Source: an uncultured Eudoraea sp. (GTDB lineage Bacteria > Bacteroidota > Bacteroidia > Flavobacteriales > Flavobacteriaceae). From it: 64,000 nt of DNA. Shown one piece after another: positions 25,595 to 33,732 of the stretch. How positions within the stretch are numbered: the stretch's first letter is position 1; each line of letters begins with the position of its first letter. The DNA lies in the NCBI RefSeq assembly GCF_947490415.1, contig NZ_CANLGX010000004.1:248001-312000 (forward strand), given 5' to 3'. Below the pieces are notes generated by a model. The model was given only the letters and a program-made list of their open reading frames with translations, ran no database searches and was not told the origin of the DNA. The position numbers and the translations under genes were made by a program.

Positions 25595-27379
25595 ATGATA
25601 AATTACCTAAAAGACCTTCAAGGAACATTTCTTGCCTTAATCCTCCTGTTCTTCTGTCTTAATTCCTCCATCAGTTATGCCCAGGATATTCCTGAATGGA
25701 TCACAAAAAGTAATCAATATACCGGAAAACTACTCGAAGTAATTGCAAAGAATAATCCGGAATCTGCCGCAAGACTTGGTGTAGATGGATTTGATGATAA
25801 AATTTCTGATTTATCGGAGGGATTTAATGAAAGAGCCCTCGTGGATCTGGATGAGGTCAACCAATATTTCAAATCCCAACTAGCCTCAACTGAAGATGAT
25901 CTTATAAAACAAGACCTTCTAATCTTAATAGAAAGTACAGAAAACGAGATAGAAGAAATTCAATTAACTGAAGCCAATTTACTACCCTATTACAATGCTA
26001 CAAGCAGGATATATAACGGAATCCGTGGTTTATTGGAAGATCGCATTCCTGCGGAGCGCAGGCAGGCGGCCCTTTTACGTTTAAAAAAATATGTGGGTAG
26101 TGAAAAAGGCTATGTACCCTTAACAAACCTGGCTCGTGAAGAAATGCAAAGGGAATGGAACAAAAATAGGGATAGAATTGCTCCTTATAAGGAAGAGGTA
26201 GAGCGCGACCTTAAAACAAGTGAAGAGTATATAAAAGAAATTGAAGTCTTGTTTATAAAATACGAGATCAAAGGATTTGAAAAGGACTATAAAAAGTTGG
26301 TTTCCCAGTTGGAAAGTTATCAAGATTATATCCGCGACGAGGTTTTACCCAACACCAGAACAGACTTTAAACTTCCCCTGGCTATCTATTCATATAACTT
26401 AAAGGAATATGGGGTAGATATGCCTATAGAAGAATTGCAACGCAGGGCAATGGTGGCCTTTAAAGAACTGCAGACGCAATTGCAGGTCCTGGGAAAAATT
26501 ATCGCAGAAAAAAATAATTATCCGTCTTACGACTACAGGGATGTTCTTCGCTCTATGAAAAAAGAACAGCTAGACAGTGCAAACATTTTAACGGTTTACA
26601 GACAGCAGATCAAGGAGATTGAAGCAATTATAAAAGACCAGCAAATATTGACTTTACCCGACAGAGAAATGACAATTCGTTTGGCTTCCCCGGCAGAAAG
26701 TGCCGCTGCACCCGCTCCGTTTATGAGCCCTCCAAGACTAATTGGGAATACTGGTGAATATGGCGAATTTGTACTTCCCCTAAAGGCAACGGGAGGTTCA
26801 GATGGGACTTCCTTAAAAATTGATGATTTTACACACCTCTCCGCTTCATGGCCTTTGACCGCACATGAAGGCCGTCCCGGTCATGAATTACAGTTTACAG
26901 CAATGGTAGAAAGAGGTGTTTCTCAGGCCCGGGTCATCTTTGCTGCTAACAGTGTAAATATAGAAGGTTGGGCCTTGTATTCGGAAGAGATACTACTACC
27001 GTTTCTGCCTATTGAAGGGCAGTTTATGACTCTTTGGAGCAGATTGGTACGTTCCGGGCGTGCTTTTCTTGACCCCGGATTGAATTTAGGTACAATTACA
27101 CCAGAGGATGCCAGATATATATTAAGTCATGAGATTGTGCTTTCTGAGGCATTGGTGCGGTCAGAATTGGAACGGTACCAGTTTAGAGCCCCCGGTCAGG
27201 CCACCTCTTACTTTAATGGGTATCTAAGATTGATGGAATTAAGGGCCGAAACCGAACTTATTCTGGGAGAAAAATTTGATCAGCTCGCATTTCATGATTT
27301 TGTATTAGGACAGGGACTTTTGCCTCCGCGATTAATAAAAAAAGCCGTGCTTGAAGAGTTTATCCCTTCCTACAACTAA
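25595..27379 (+). CDS. Exported DUF885 family zinc peptidase-like protein
   Basis: A 594-residue protein with a signal peptide (about 1-29, ending ISYAQ). The C-terminal half has the DUF885 metal-binding motif TAHEGRPGHELQ (about residue 425), followed downstream by Glu in NIEGWALYSEE, the expected third ligand as in gluzincin-type peptidases. The N-terminal part is long and helical. DUF885 proteins are treated as M3/M32-like carboxypeptidases or dipeptidases; direct evidence is scarce. The end of the gene is separated by only 9 bp from the next. Confidence 0.88.
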   Translation: MINYLKDLQGTFLALILLFFCLNSSISYAQDIPEWITKSNQYTGKLLEVIAKNNPESAARLGVDGFDDKISDLSEGFNERALVDLDEVNQYFKSQLASTEDDLIKQDLLILIESTENEIEEIQLTEANLLPYYNATSRIYNGIRGLLEDRIPAERRQAALLRLKKYVGSEKGYVPLTNLAREEMQREWNKNRDRIAPYKEEVERDLKTSEEYIKEIEVLFIKYEIKGFEKDYKKLVSQLESYQDYIRDEVLPNTRTDFKLPLAIYSYNLKEYGVDMPIEELQRRAMVAFKELQTQLQVLGKIIAEKNNYPSYDYRDVLRSMKKEQLDSANILTVYRQQIKEIEAIIKDQQILTLPDREMTIRLASPAESAAAPAPFMSPPRLIGNTGEYGEFVLPLKATGGSDGTSLKIDDFTHLSASWPLTAHEGRPGHELQFTAMVERGVSQARVIFAANSVNIEGWALYSEEILLPFLPIEGQFMTLWSRLVRSGRAFLDPGLNLGTITPEDARYILSHEIVLSEALVRSELERYQFRAPGQATSYFNGYLRLMELRAETELILGEKFDQLAFHDFVLGQGLLPPRLIKKAVLEEFIPSYN

Positions 27380-27388
27380 TTCATTTGA

Positions 27389-28351
27389 ATGAAAAAACTA
27401 TTTCCTGTAATTTTTGCATGCCTGCTTGGGTGTAAAGATGTAGATAAGGCCATAACTAAGGCTGTAAAAATTCAAAATGTTCCTTCCAAAACTTCGCTGA
27501 TAGTTTTGGGTAATGTACAGGATGCAGGTTCACCACATATTGCCTGTATTAAGGAATGTTGCCGTGAATTATTCCAAAATCCTGATGACACTAGAAAAGT
27601 AGTTTCACTGGGTGTTATTGACCCTGAAAATAACAAGAAGTATCTGTTTGATGCTACTCCGGATATGCCGGAACAGCTTAAAATTTTAAAGAATTACCTG
27701 CCAAAAAATACAAATGAAACGGCTGATGGGATCTTCCTTACCCATGCCCATATAGGTCACTATACAGGCCTTATGTATCTTGGAACAGAGGCAATGGGTG
27801 CTTCCGATGTAAATGTGTTTGCCATGCCGGTAATGGATTCCTATTTAAGGAATAACGGACCCTGGAGTCAGCTTGTAGAGAATCAGAATATATCTTTACA
27901 GTCTTTGAATAATAAGCAAGAAATTTCGCTTACATCTAATCTAAGTGTAATCCCGTTTCTTGTGCCACATCGGGATGAATATTCAGAAACTGTCGGATAC
28001 AAGATAATCGGTCCGAATAAAACCGTACTTTTTATCCCGGATATAGATAAGTGGTATAAGTGGGAATCTAATATTATTGATAAAATAAGAGAGGTTGACT
28101 ATGCCTTTCTCGATGCCGGGTTTTTTAGTGAAGAGGAAATAGATAACAGGGATATTTCTGAGATTCCACATCCAACGGTATTGGAAAGCATGGAACTTTT
28201 TGATAAATTACCTGCTCATGAAAAAAACAAAGTTTGGTTTATTCATATGAATCACACGAATCCAATGTTAAATCCGGAAAGTGAACAATCCAAATTGGTG
28301 ATCTCCAATGGCTACCATATAGCCCGATTTAAGAATATATTCGAATTATAA
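27389..28351 (+). CDS. PqqB-like metallo-beta-lactamase fold lipoprotein
   Basis: A 320-residue protein with a lipoprotein signal (MKKLFPVIFACLLGC, Cys15). The fold is metallo-beta-lactamase, with the metal motif H119-A-H121-I-G-H124 and a later His in PHRDE. The start LGNVQDAGSPHIAC parallels that of PqqB from the pyrroloquinoline quinone pathway, with extra Cys residues (CIKECC). PqqB is cytoplasmic and no other pqq gene is present, so this is more likely an exported hydrolase of the same subfamily. It is tightly coupled to the DUF885 gene (9 bp). Confidence 0.85.
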   Translation: MKKLFPVIFACLLGCKDVDKAITKAVKIQNVPSKTSLIVLGNVQDAGSPHIACIKECCRELFQNPDDTRKVVSLGVIDPENNKKYLFDATPDMPEQLKILKNYLPKNTNETADGIFLTHAHIGHYTGLMYLGTEAMGASDVNVFAMPVMDSYLRNNGPWSQLVENQNISLQSLNNKQEISLTSNLSVIPFLVPHRDEYSETVGYKIIGPNKTVLFIPDIDKWYKWESNIIDKIREVDYAFLDAGFFSEEEIDNRDISEIPHPTVLESMELFDKLPAHEKNKVWFIHMNHTNPMLNPESEQSKLVISNGYHIARFKNIFEL

Positions 28352-28427
28352 ATACGTTAGGGAAACAATAATTGGAGATGTTCAAAAAGCTTTTTTTGAT
28401 AATAATTGAAAATCCAAAACTTTAAAT

Positions 28428-29168
28428 ATGGGTTTAAAAATAATTGGAGCTGGTTATGGAAGAACCGGAACATTATCTACTTATACCGCTTTAAATTCGT
28501 TGGGGTTTCCATGCTACCATATGTTTGAGGTGATTGAAAATAAAGACAATAAGACACATCTCGACTTTTGGAACAAAGTAGCTAATGCCCCTGCAGGCCA
28601 GCAACATGATTGGAACGAAGTTTTTGAGAAATATACTGCTACAGTAGATAATCCCGGTTGCTGTGTTTGGCGCGAATTATATGAAGCCTATCCCGATGCA
28701 AAAGTATTGATCACGCTTCATCCGAGAGGTCCGAAGGCTTGGTATGAAAGCACTATAGACACCATATATTTTACGAAAAGCAGCTGGCAGTTTAAAGTCC
28801 TCAAACTGCTGACACCATTTGCTAAAAAGATGGGCAATATGACTTCCAAACTTATTTGGCAACGTTCTCACAAAGGAACAATGAAGGATAAAAAAGCAGC
28901 CATAGCAAGATATAAAGAACATATAGAGGAGGTTAAAGCTATCGTCCCAAAAGATAAATTACTTATATTTTCAGTTGATCAGGGATGGGTGCCCTTATGC
29001 AAATTTTTAGGTGTTGATGTTCCAAACTCTGAATTTCCGAATGTCAATGATCGTGCTCAGATTAAAAAATCGATTGCTGATATGACAAAAGGAGCCTACA
29101 TCCTCATCACTATTGGAGTTTTAATTGTTGTAGGGTTGATCTATGCTATTACCAAGTTTTTGATTTAA
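28428..29168 (+). CDS. Sulfotransferase family protein with C-terminal membrane helix
   Basis: A 246-residue protein. The PAPS-binding loop is GAGYGRTGTLSTY (residues 7-19), typical of the Sulfotransfer_4 (PF17784) family, and a later HPRGPKAWYEST segment corresponds to the 3'-phosphate-binding region. A hydrophobic helix (about 225-245) anchors the C-terminus in the membrane. The family would move sulfate from PAPS to an acceptor, but bacterial acceptors are unknown. It lies two genes from the squalene epoxidase and faces the same membrane compartment; a triterpenol acceptor is a guess. Confidence 0.85.
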   Translation: MGLKIIGAGYGRTGTLSTYTALNSLGFPCYHMFEVIENKDNKTHLDFWNKVANAPAGQQHDWNEVFEKYTATVDNPGCCVWRELYEAYPDAKVLITLHPRGPKAWYESTIDTIYFTKSSWQFKVLKLLTPFAKKMGNMTSKLIWQRSHKGTMKDKKAAIARYKEHIEEVKAIVPKDKLLIFSVDQGWVPLCKFLGVDVPNSEFPNVNDRAQIKKSIADMTKGAYILITIGVLIVVGLIYAITKFLI

Positions 29169-29228
29169 TTAAAAGTCGTAATTCCAACTCTTTTTCGTCA
29201 ATAATAAATTCAGGAAATAAGGAAATAA

Positions 29229-29276
29229 AAATTTTGAATTTTTGTACTTTTACAATCTATTAAATTTTGAATTTTT
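29229..29276. repeat. Two 15-bp direct repeats in a promoter region
   Basis: AAATTTTGAATTTTT occurs at 29229-29243 and again at 29262-29276, 33 bp apart (about three DNA turns), just before the start at 29282. Spacing on one face of the helix fits paired protein binding, but the sequence is simple and AT-rich. Confidence 0.5.
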
Positions 29277-29281
29277 ATATC

Positions 29282-29962
29282 ATGAAAAAAGATTTTGAAA
29301 CTAAATTTACAGCTTGGGCATTTATTTTTGCAGCCATTTTATTATGGGGTGGCTGGGCACTTTCACCACATCATATAGGCGAGTATATTGTTGCATCAGA
29401 CTTTACTGCAATCAATGAAGATTTGTGGTTTTGGATATGGATGTTTCGATTTCATATTTTTGGTTGGGTAACTATGGCGATAGCTATTTTTGCTTTATTA
29501 TCTATTACTGCAAAAAGACCCTATCGGGTCCTGTTGTTACCAGGAGCAGGAATGGTGGTTATAGGTACTATGACGCTGGCTATAGCATCTGCCTTTTACT
29601 ATAATTTCGGAGCCTGGGGAATTGGACAGACCATGGGTAAATCGGCTGCGGAAATTCAACAATTCATGGATAATATCCTTTTTACAAACCAATATGTTAC
29701 CTGTTTTGTGCGATTTGGACGAATCTTTTCCGGAGTTGGCCTTGTACTATTAGGTTTCGGATTTGTAAAATGGAAAATTATCAACCCATTACTGGGATGG
29801 TTTACCGTTCTATTGGGTCTGGCGGCAATGGCTATCATTATGGGTATTCCTGATAATTTTGAAATCTACAAACCCGTTTTTCATGTGAAAGTTATTTGGC
29901 TTGCAATGATGGGTGTTGCAATTTTACTAAAAGGGGTTAATCTTCCGGAGACGAAGTCCTGA
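29282..29962 (+). CDS. Six-helix membrane protein, unknown function
   Basis: A 226-residue polytopic protein. I chose the ATG at 29282 (MKKDFETKF) because an in-frame TTG at 29267 lies inside a direct repeat and adds only five residues. About six membrane helices are seen; loops carry conserved-looking aromatic motifs (WFWIWMFRFHIFGW). I do not recognise the family. It converges with the squalene epoxidase gene, 17 bp apart at the stops, and follows the sulfotransferase gene by 113 bp. Confidence 0.7.
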   Translation: MKKDFETKFTAWAFIFAAILLWGGWALSPHHIGEYIVASDFTAINEDLWFWIWMFRFHIFGWVTMAIAIFALLSITAKRPYRVLLLPGAGMVVIGTMTLAIASAFYYNFGAWGIGQTMGKSAAEIQQFMDNILFTNQYVTCFVRFGRIFSGVGLVLLGFGFVKWKIINPLLGWFTVLLGLAAMAIIMGIPDNFEIYKPVFHVKVIWLAMMGVAILLKGVNLPETKS

Positions 29963-29979
29963 GAAATAATTGTCCTATT

Positions 29980-31371
29980 CTATATCATCCGGTTTAAGGC
30001 TTCCAGCATTAATTTATTTCCGGGATCCGGTTTTTCGGAAAGAAGTAAAGGAGTTATAATCCCTACGGCATCTTTAACCATAGTAAGAGATTGAGTTACT
30101 TTTTCCTTAGATTTTTCAGAATTCGTTATTCTCAATTGAGTACCATAACGAGCCATTCCAATAAAATGATTCAGTAACAATTTTTTATCTTTGTTAAGTC
30201 CGGCAAGGATTGAACAGGTTTCTTCAGCATATTTATCCCCTCTGCTTACGTATTCAAAAAATGCTTTTCTCAAATCCGGATTATAGACCACTCCATAGAG
30301 GCCATCTGCCAAAATATTAGTAGTTTGAGTCCCCAGGTGACGTGTTTCATAAAATTTTTGAATGGCTTTTCCAATCTGTCCGTTATTACTAAAATCCTTA
30401 ACTTTTTCCAGATTATTACTCAGCCTTAGAACATCATTAAAAGCTGCAGTCATTCCTCCACCCGTTAAAGGATGCCTCATATTTAACGCATCCCCCAAAA
30501 GAACAGCCCCTGCTTTTTTAATTGGGCTTGCCGGAAGTCTATGGTTAGGAAAAGTCTTGAACTTACCCTCTTCTACCGCTGCTACAAAAGCCGTACGGGC
30601 AGATTGAGGAATTGCGCTTTCAAACTCTTCTAAAAGGAATTTTTTAAAATCCCTACCCATCCTTGGAGGTTTTTCGCCTTTAAAATCTATTAATACTCTC
30701 CATGCTGAAGATGTCACCGGATATATGACCATAGGGGGATGATCACCCATTACAAGATGCCCATGATTAGGAAAAGGCAAATCGCAGTTTTTCAATAAAA
30801 GACCCAGAAAATATCCGTTCACCTTATTAACCGGTTTAGATAGTTTCTCCCTGAATTCGGATAAAGGGCCGTCAGTAACAACGGTAAGATGCGCATATAC
30901 GGATTCTTCATCCGTTGCAAGCTTTCGTTTATAACTTACGCCAACTATTGTATTGTTTTCTTCAATTAAATGGGTAACAGTTCCTTCAATGACTCTGATA
31001 TTTTGTTGACTTAGTATGTGTTTTCTTATATTTTGTAAAAAAGCACCATTTCTAAAACCATACCCGGAAGGTTCACCGTTTTTATTTGGATAAGGAATAA
31101 CGTAATCCTGCTCTTCAAAAATAATATCATAACCATAAACAGGTTGGGCATCAATATGGTCTATAAATGAAGAAAAGCCCATCTCATCGAGCTTTTGGAC
31201 GCCTCCTGGTTGTAACAATTCACCTATGATGACATCTCTTTCACTTAGGTCTCTTTCAACTACCACAATATTTTTTCCCATTTTGGCCAAATTGGCAGCC
31301 AAAGTTGCACCGGCAATACCGGCACCAACAATTAGAACATCAACTTCTTTATTTACTCCGGTGTTTGACAT
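29980..31371 (-). CDS. Squalene epoxidase (squalene monooxygenase)
   Basis: A 463-residue FAD-dependent monooxygenase that would convert squalene to (3S)-2,3-oxidosqualene. The dinucleotide-binding fingerprint GAGIAG is at residues 16-21, followed by VVVERD. The segment GELLQPGG (about 50-57) and the FAD segment LLGDALNMRHPLTGGGMT (about 293-310) are diagnostic for squalene epoxidases and absent from most other FAD hydroxylases. Length equals that of bacterial squalene epoxidases, without the N-terminal membrane anchor of animal enzymes. It is divergent from the oxidosqualene cyclase gene across 296 bp, so the pair can be controlled together. In Bacteroidota such genes are very rare. Confidence 0.94.
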   Translation of the reverse strand: MSNTGVNKEVDVLIVGAGIAGATLAANLAKMGKNIVVVERDLSERDVIIGELLQPGGVQKLDEMGFSSFIDHIDAQPVYGYDIIFEEQDYVIPYPNKNGEPSGYGFRNGAFLQNIRKHILSQQNIRVIEGTVTHLIEENNTIVGVSYKRKLATDEESVYAHLTVVTDGPLSEFREKLSKPVNKVNGYFLGLLLKNCDLPFPNHGHLVMGDHPPMVIYPVTSSAWRVLIDFKGEKPPRMGRDFKKFLLEEFESAIPQSARTAFVAAVEEGKFKTFPNHRLPASPIKKAGAVLLGDALNMRHPLTGGGMTAAFNDVLRLSNNLEKVKDFSNNGQIGKAIQKFYETRHLGTQTTNILADGLYGVVYNPDLRKAFFEYVSRGDKYAEETCSILAGLNKDKKLLLNHFIGMARYGTQLRITNSEKSKEKVTQSLTMVKDAVGIITPLLLSEKPDPGNKLMLEALNRMI

Positions 31372-31462
31372 TTGCCTTTTCTAAATATCCTTAATTCCAG
31401 TTTAAATTTTTAATAAAGCTGAATTAAAGAAAACAGTAATTGTGATATTTAAACTAACAGTA

Positions 31463-31485
31463 CAAATGTATTGTATTCAATACAA
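31463..31485 (-). promoter_or_regulatory. Predicted -7 box and 15-bp palindromic operator of the squalene epoxidase gene
   Basis: Read on the - strand, TACATTTG (31470 down to 31463) matches the Bacteroidota -7 element exactly, about 92 bp before the epoxidase start. Directly upstream of it, at 31471-31485, is the perfect palindrome TTGTATT-C-AATACAA. It fills the space between the -7 box and where the -33 box should be (only a T-rich TTTTC is there). That position suits a repressor of the TetR or MarR kind, or an activator replacing a weak -33. Confidence 0.5.
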
Positions 31486-31667
31486 AACTTGAAAATTTCA
31501 TTCGTTTTTATTCTTCCTAAAGCAGGATAAGTATTCTTAAAGGCCATTATTCAAAACTAAATTGAATTATATTTACAAGGTAATTTGAATTCTCTAACCT
31601 AGAATTAATTATCCTTGTGCCAAGGCTAATGAGTTAATGGCCTTAAATTGAAATTTGTTTTCCTGTA

Positions 31668-33629
31668 ATGGTCTATCCCAAGCAAAAAATTGAGCAGGCT
31701 ATCCAAAAAATTTACGGTTGGATGGCTGCAAATCAAACCGAAGAAGGAACCTGGCCTGTGCCGTATGACGGCCCTTTTTTTCTTTTGCCATTGTACATTT
31801 TTGCAATGAGAATATGCGGACAACCTATGAGCATGGAAACCAAAACCAAGATGAGCAGGTATATTCTGAGACATCAATTGGCAGATGGCAGTTTTGGTAT
31901 TCATCAGGAATCAAAAGTGGGTACAATTTTTACCTGTGTAATTAATTATGTGGCTTTGCGCTTTTTGGGTCATTCTGCTTCAGAAGCCGAATTAAAAAAG
32001 GCATTAACTTGGATACATGATAAAGGTGGACCCCTGTACTCTGCAAGTTGGTGCAAATTTATACTGTCATTTCTCAATTTGTATTCTTATAAAGGGGTTG
32101 CCCCCGTACCTCCGGAGCTCTACATGTTACCTAGCTGGTTTCCATTTCATCCCCGTAAAATTTCCGGTTATGTGAGAATCATTTATTTACCCATGTGTTA
32201 CTTCTATCGCGAACGACTGGCGATAGAACCAGATGAACTAATACTTCAGTTGCGGAAAGAATTATACCTCCAACCCTATGAGCAAATTAATTTTGCTAAA
32301 CACAGAGGGGCTTTTGCCGATACCGATAATATATTTCCGGAAACAAGAATTTTTAAAATTTCTATGTGGTGGATAAAAAGAATAGATCCTCTAATCCCTA
32401 AATTCATTAAAAAGAAGGCGCTGGCACTGGTTTATGAACACATAGAATATGAGGATGAAAATTCTTCTTTTATTAGACAAGCCCCTGTAAATGCAGTATA
32501 CAATACCCTGGTATACCATTTTAGAGGCGAGAAAGTGAAACTGGAAAAATCCTGGGAAAAACTACCATTATACTTATGGGAAGATGATGATGAAATATTG
32601 ATGCAGGGCTTTACAAACACTTATACCTGGGATTGCGGATTTTACCTTCAGGCTATCGGCAAAGATGCTATAGATCCTGATTTAAAACCTTTAGCCCTAA
32701 AAACCCGAAAATTCCTGCTTGATAATCAGGTGATGACGGAGCTAAAAAACCCTTTTAAATACCATCGCCTTCCAAGAGCAGGGGGTTGGACTTTTAGTTA
32801 CCTGGATAACGGATGGGTAGTATCGGACTGCACCGCTGAGGCCGTTAAAGCACTGCTGGAAACAGAAGGCTTAGGTGATGAAGCATTGTCAGATGAACGA
32901 ATAAAAAAAGCTATCAGTTTTATAATGCTACTCCAGGGTAAAGATGGAGGATGGACAAGTGTGGACAAAGCAATAGGGAGCCCTAAACTAGAGTGGTTTA
33001 ATGCGGCAAATGTATTTGTTGATATTATGGTTGACCATTCCTATGTAGAATGTACGGCAAGTATTATTCAGTGTTTCGCACAAATAAAACAAAGCAGGCC
33101 TCATTTGTTTACCTCTGAAATGGAAAACGCCATGGAGCGTGCCGTTAAATACCTGTTGAAATCTCAATATAAAGATGGCAGCTGGGAAGCCCTTTGGGGT
33201 CTGTGTTTTACCTATGGAATTTGTTTTGTTGTGGAAGGACTGATTATGTATGGAATGAGTAAGGACCATAAGGCAATACACCGTGCATGTGCCTACTTAT
33301 GGTCTAAACAAAAAGAAGACGGCGGTTGGGGGGAAGCACAGGAATCTGCCCTTGCAAGGGAATATATCCAGGCAGATACCAGTGTGGTCGACCAAACGGC
33401 CTGGTGCATACTCGCATTATTAAATGGGGGTTATGCGGAAGACCCCCGGTTATTTAAGGCCATAGAATGGCTTATTAACCAACAACTTGAAGATGGAGAC
33501 TGGCCGGTGCAGCCCATGAGTGGACTGTTTTATAAAACTACTATGGTTTCCTACAGGAACTACAAACGCTATTTCTCATTATTAGCTTTAAAGAAGTATG
33601 GGCAAGAACTGGCCACAAAACCAGGGTAA
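31668..33629 (+). CDS. Oxidosqualene cyclase, probably not lanosterol-forming
   Basis: A 653-residue monotopic triterpene cyclase. The acid motif is SDCTAE with Asp387; squalene-hopene cyclases have DxDD there, so the substrate is oxidosqualene. At least five QW repeats stabilise the fold (ADGSFG, KDGGWTS, KDGSWEA, EDGGWGEA, EDGDWPV). Length is as in bacterial cyclases, and the C-terminus is complete (GLFYKTTMVSYRNY). Compared by eye with human lanosterol synthase as I remember it, His232 is Tyr168, Tyr503 is Val432, Cys449 is Asn381 and Thr381 is Phe315, while Val453 (Val385) and Trp387 (Trp321) are kept. The His232/Tyr503 pair thought to end lanosterol formation is therefore missing. Arborane-type product is a reasonable guess. 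Confidence 0.95.
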   Translation: MVYPKQKIEQAIQKIYGWMAANQTEEGTWPVPYDGPFFLLPLYIFAMRICGQPMSMETKTKMSRYILRHQLADGSFGIHQESKVGTIFTCVINYVALRFLGHSASEAELKKALTWIHDKGGPLYSASWCKFILSFLNLYSYKGVAPVPPELYMLPSWFPFHPRKISGYVRIIYLPMCYFYRERLAIEPDELILQLRKELYLQPYEQINFAKHRGAFADTDNIFPETRIFKISMWWIKRIDPLIPKFIKKKALALVYEHIEYEDENSSFIRQAPVNAVYNTLVYHFRGEKVKLEKSWEKLPLYLWEDDDEILMQGFTNTYTWDCGFYLQAIGKDAIDPDLKPLALKTRKFLLDNQVMTELKNPFKYHRLPRAGGWTFSYLDNGWVVSDCTAEAVKALLETEGLGDEALSDERIKKAISFIMLLQGKDGGWTSVDKAIGSPKLEWFNAANVFVDIMVDHSYVECTASIIQCFAQIKQSRPHLFTSEMENAMERAVKYLLKSQYKDGSWEALWGLCFTYGICFVVEGLIMYGMSKDHKAIHRACAYLWSKQKEDGGWGEAQESALAREYIQADTSVVDQTAWCILALLNGGYAEDPRLFKAIEWLINQQLEDGDWPVQPMSGLFYKTTMVSYRNYKRYFSLLALKKYGQELATKPG

Positions 33630-33732
33630 ACCATTTCAGTTTACCTGCATAATTAAGTTTATATCATAAAGAAATTACTATCTTATCAATCATTTCTTGA
33701 ATATTAAAACAACCAACTTTAAACATAAAACT

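Noticed and set aside
27389-28351. Idea of a PQQ biosynthesis locus
   Set aside because: Only the PqqB-like protein is present, with a lipoprotein signal, and no other pqq gene in the window.
31668-33629. Assignment as squalene-hopene cyclase
   Set aside because: The acid motif is DCTAE, the oxidosqualene type, not DxDD, and a squalene epoxidase is adjacent.
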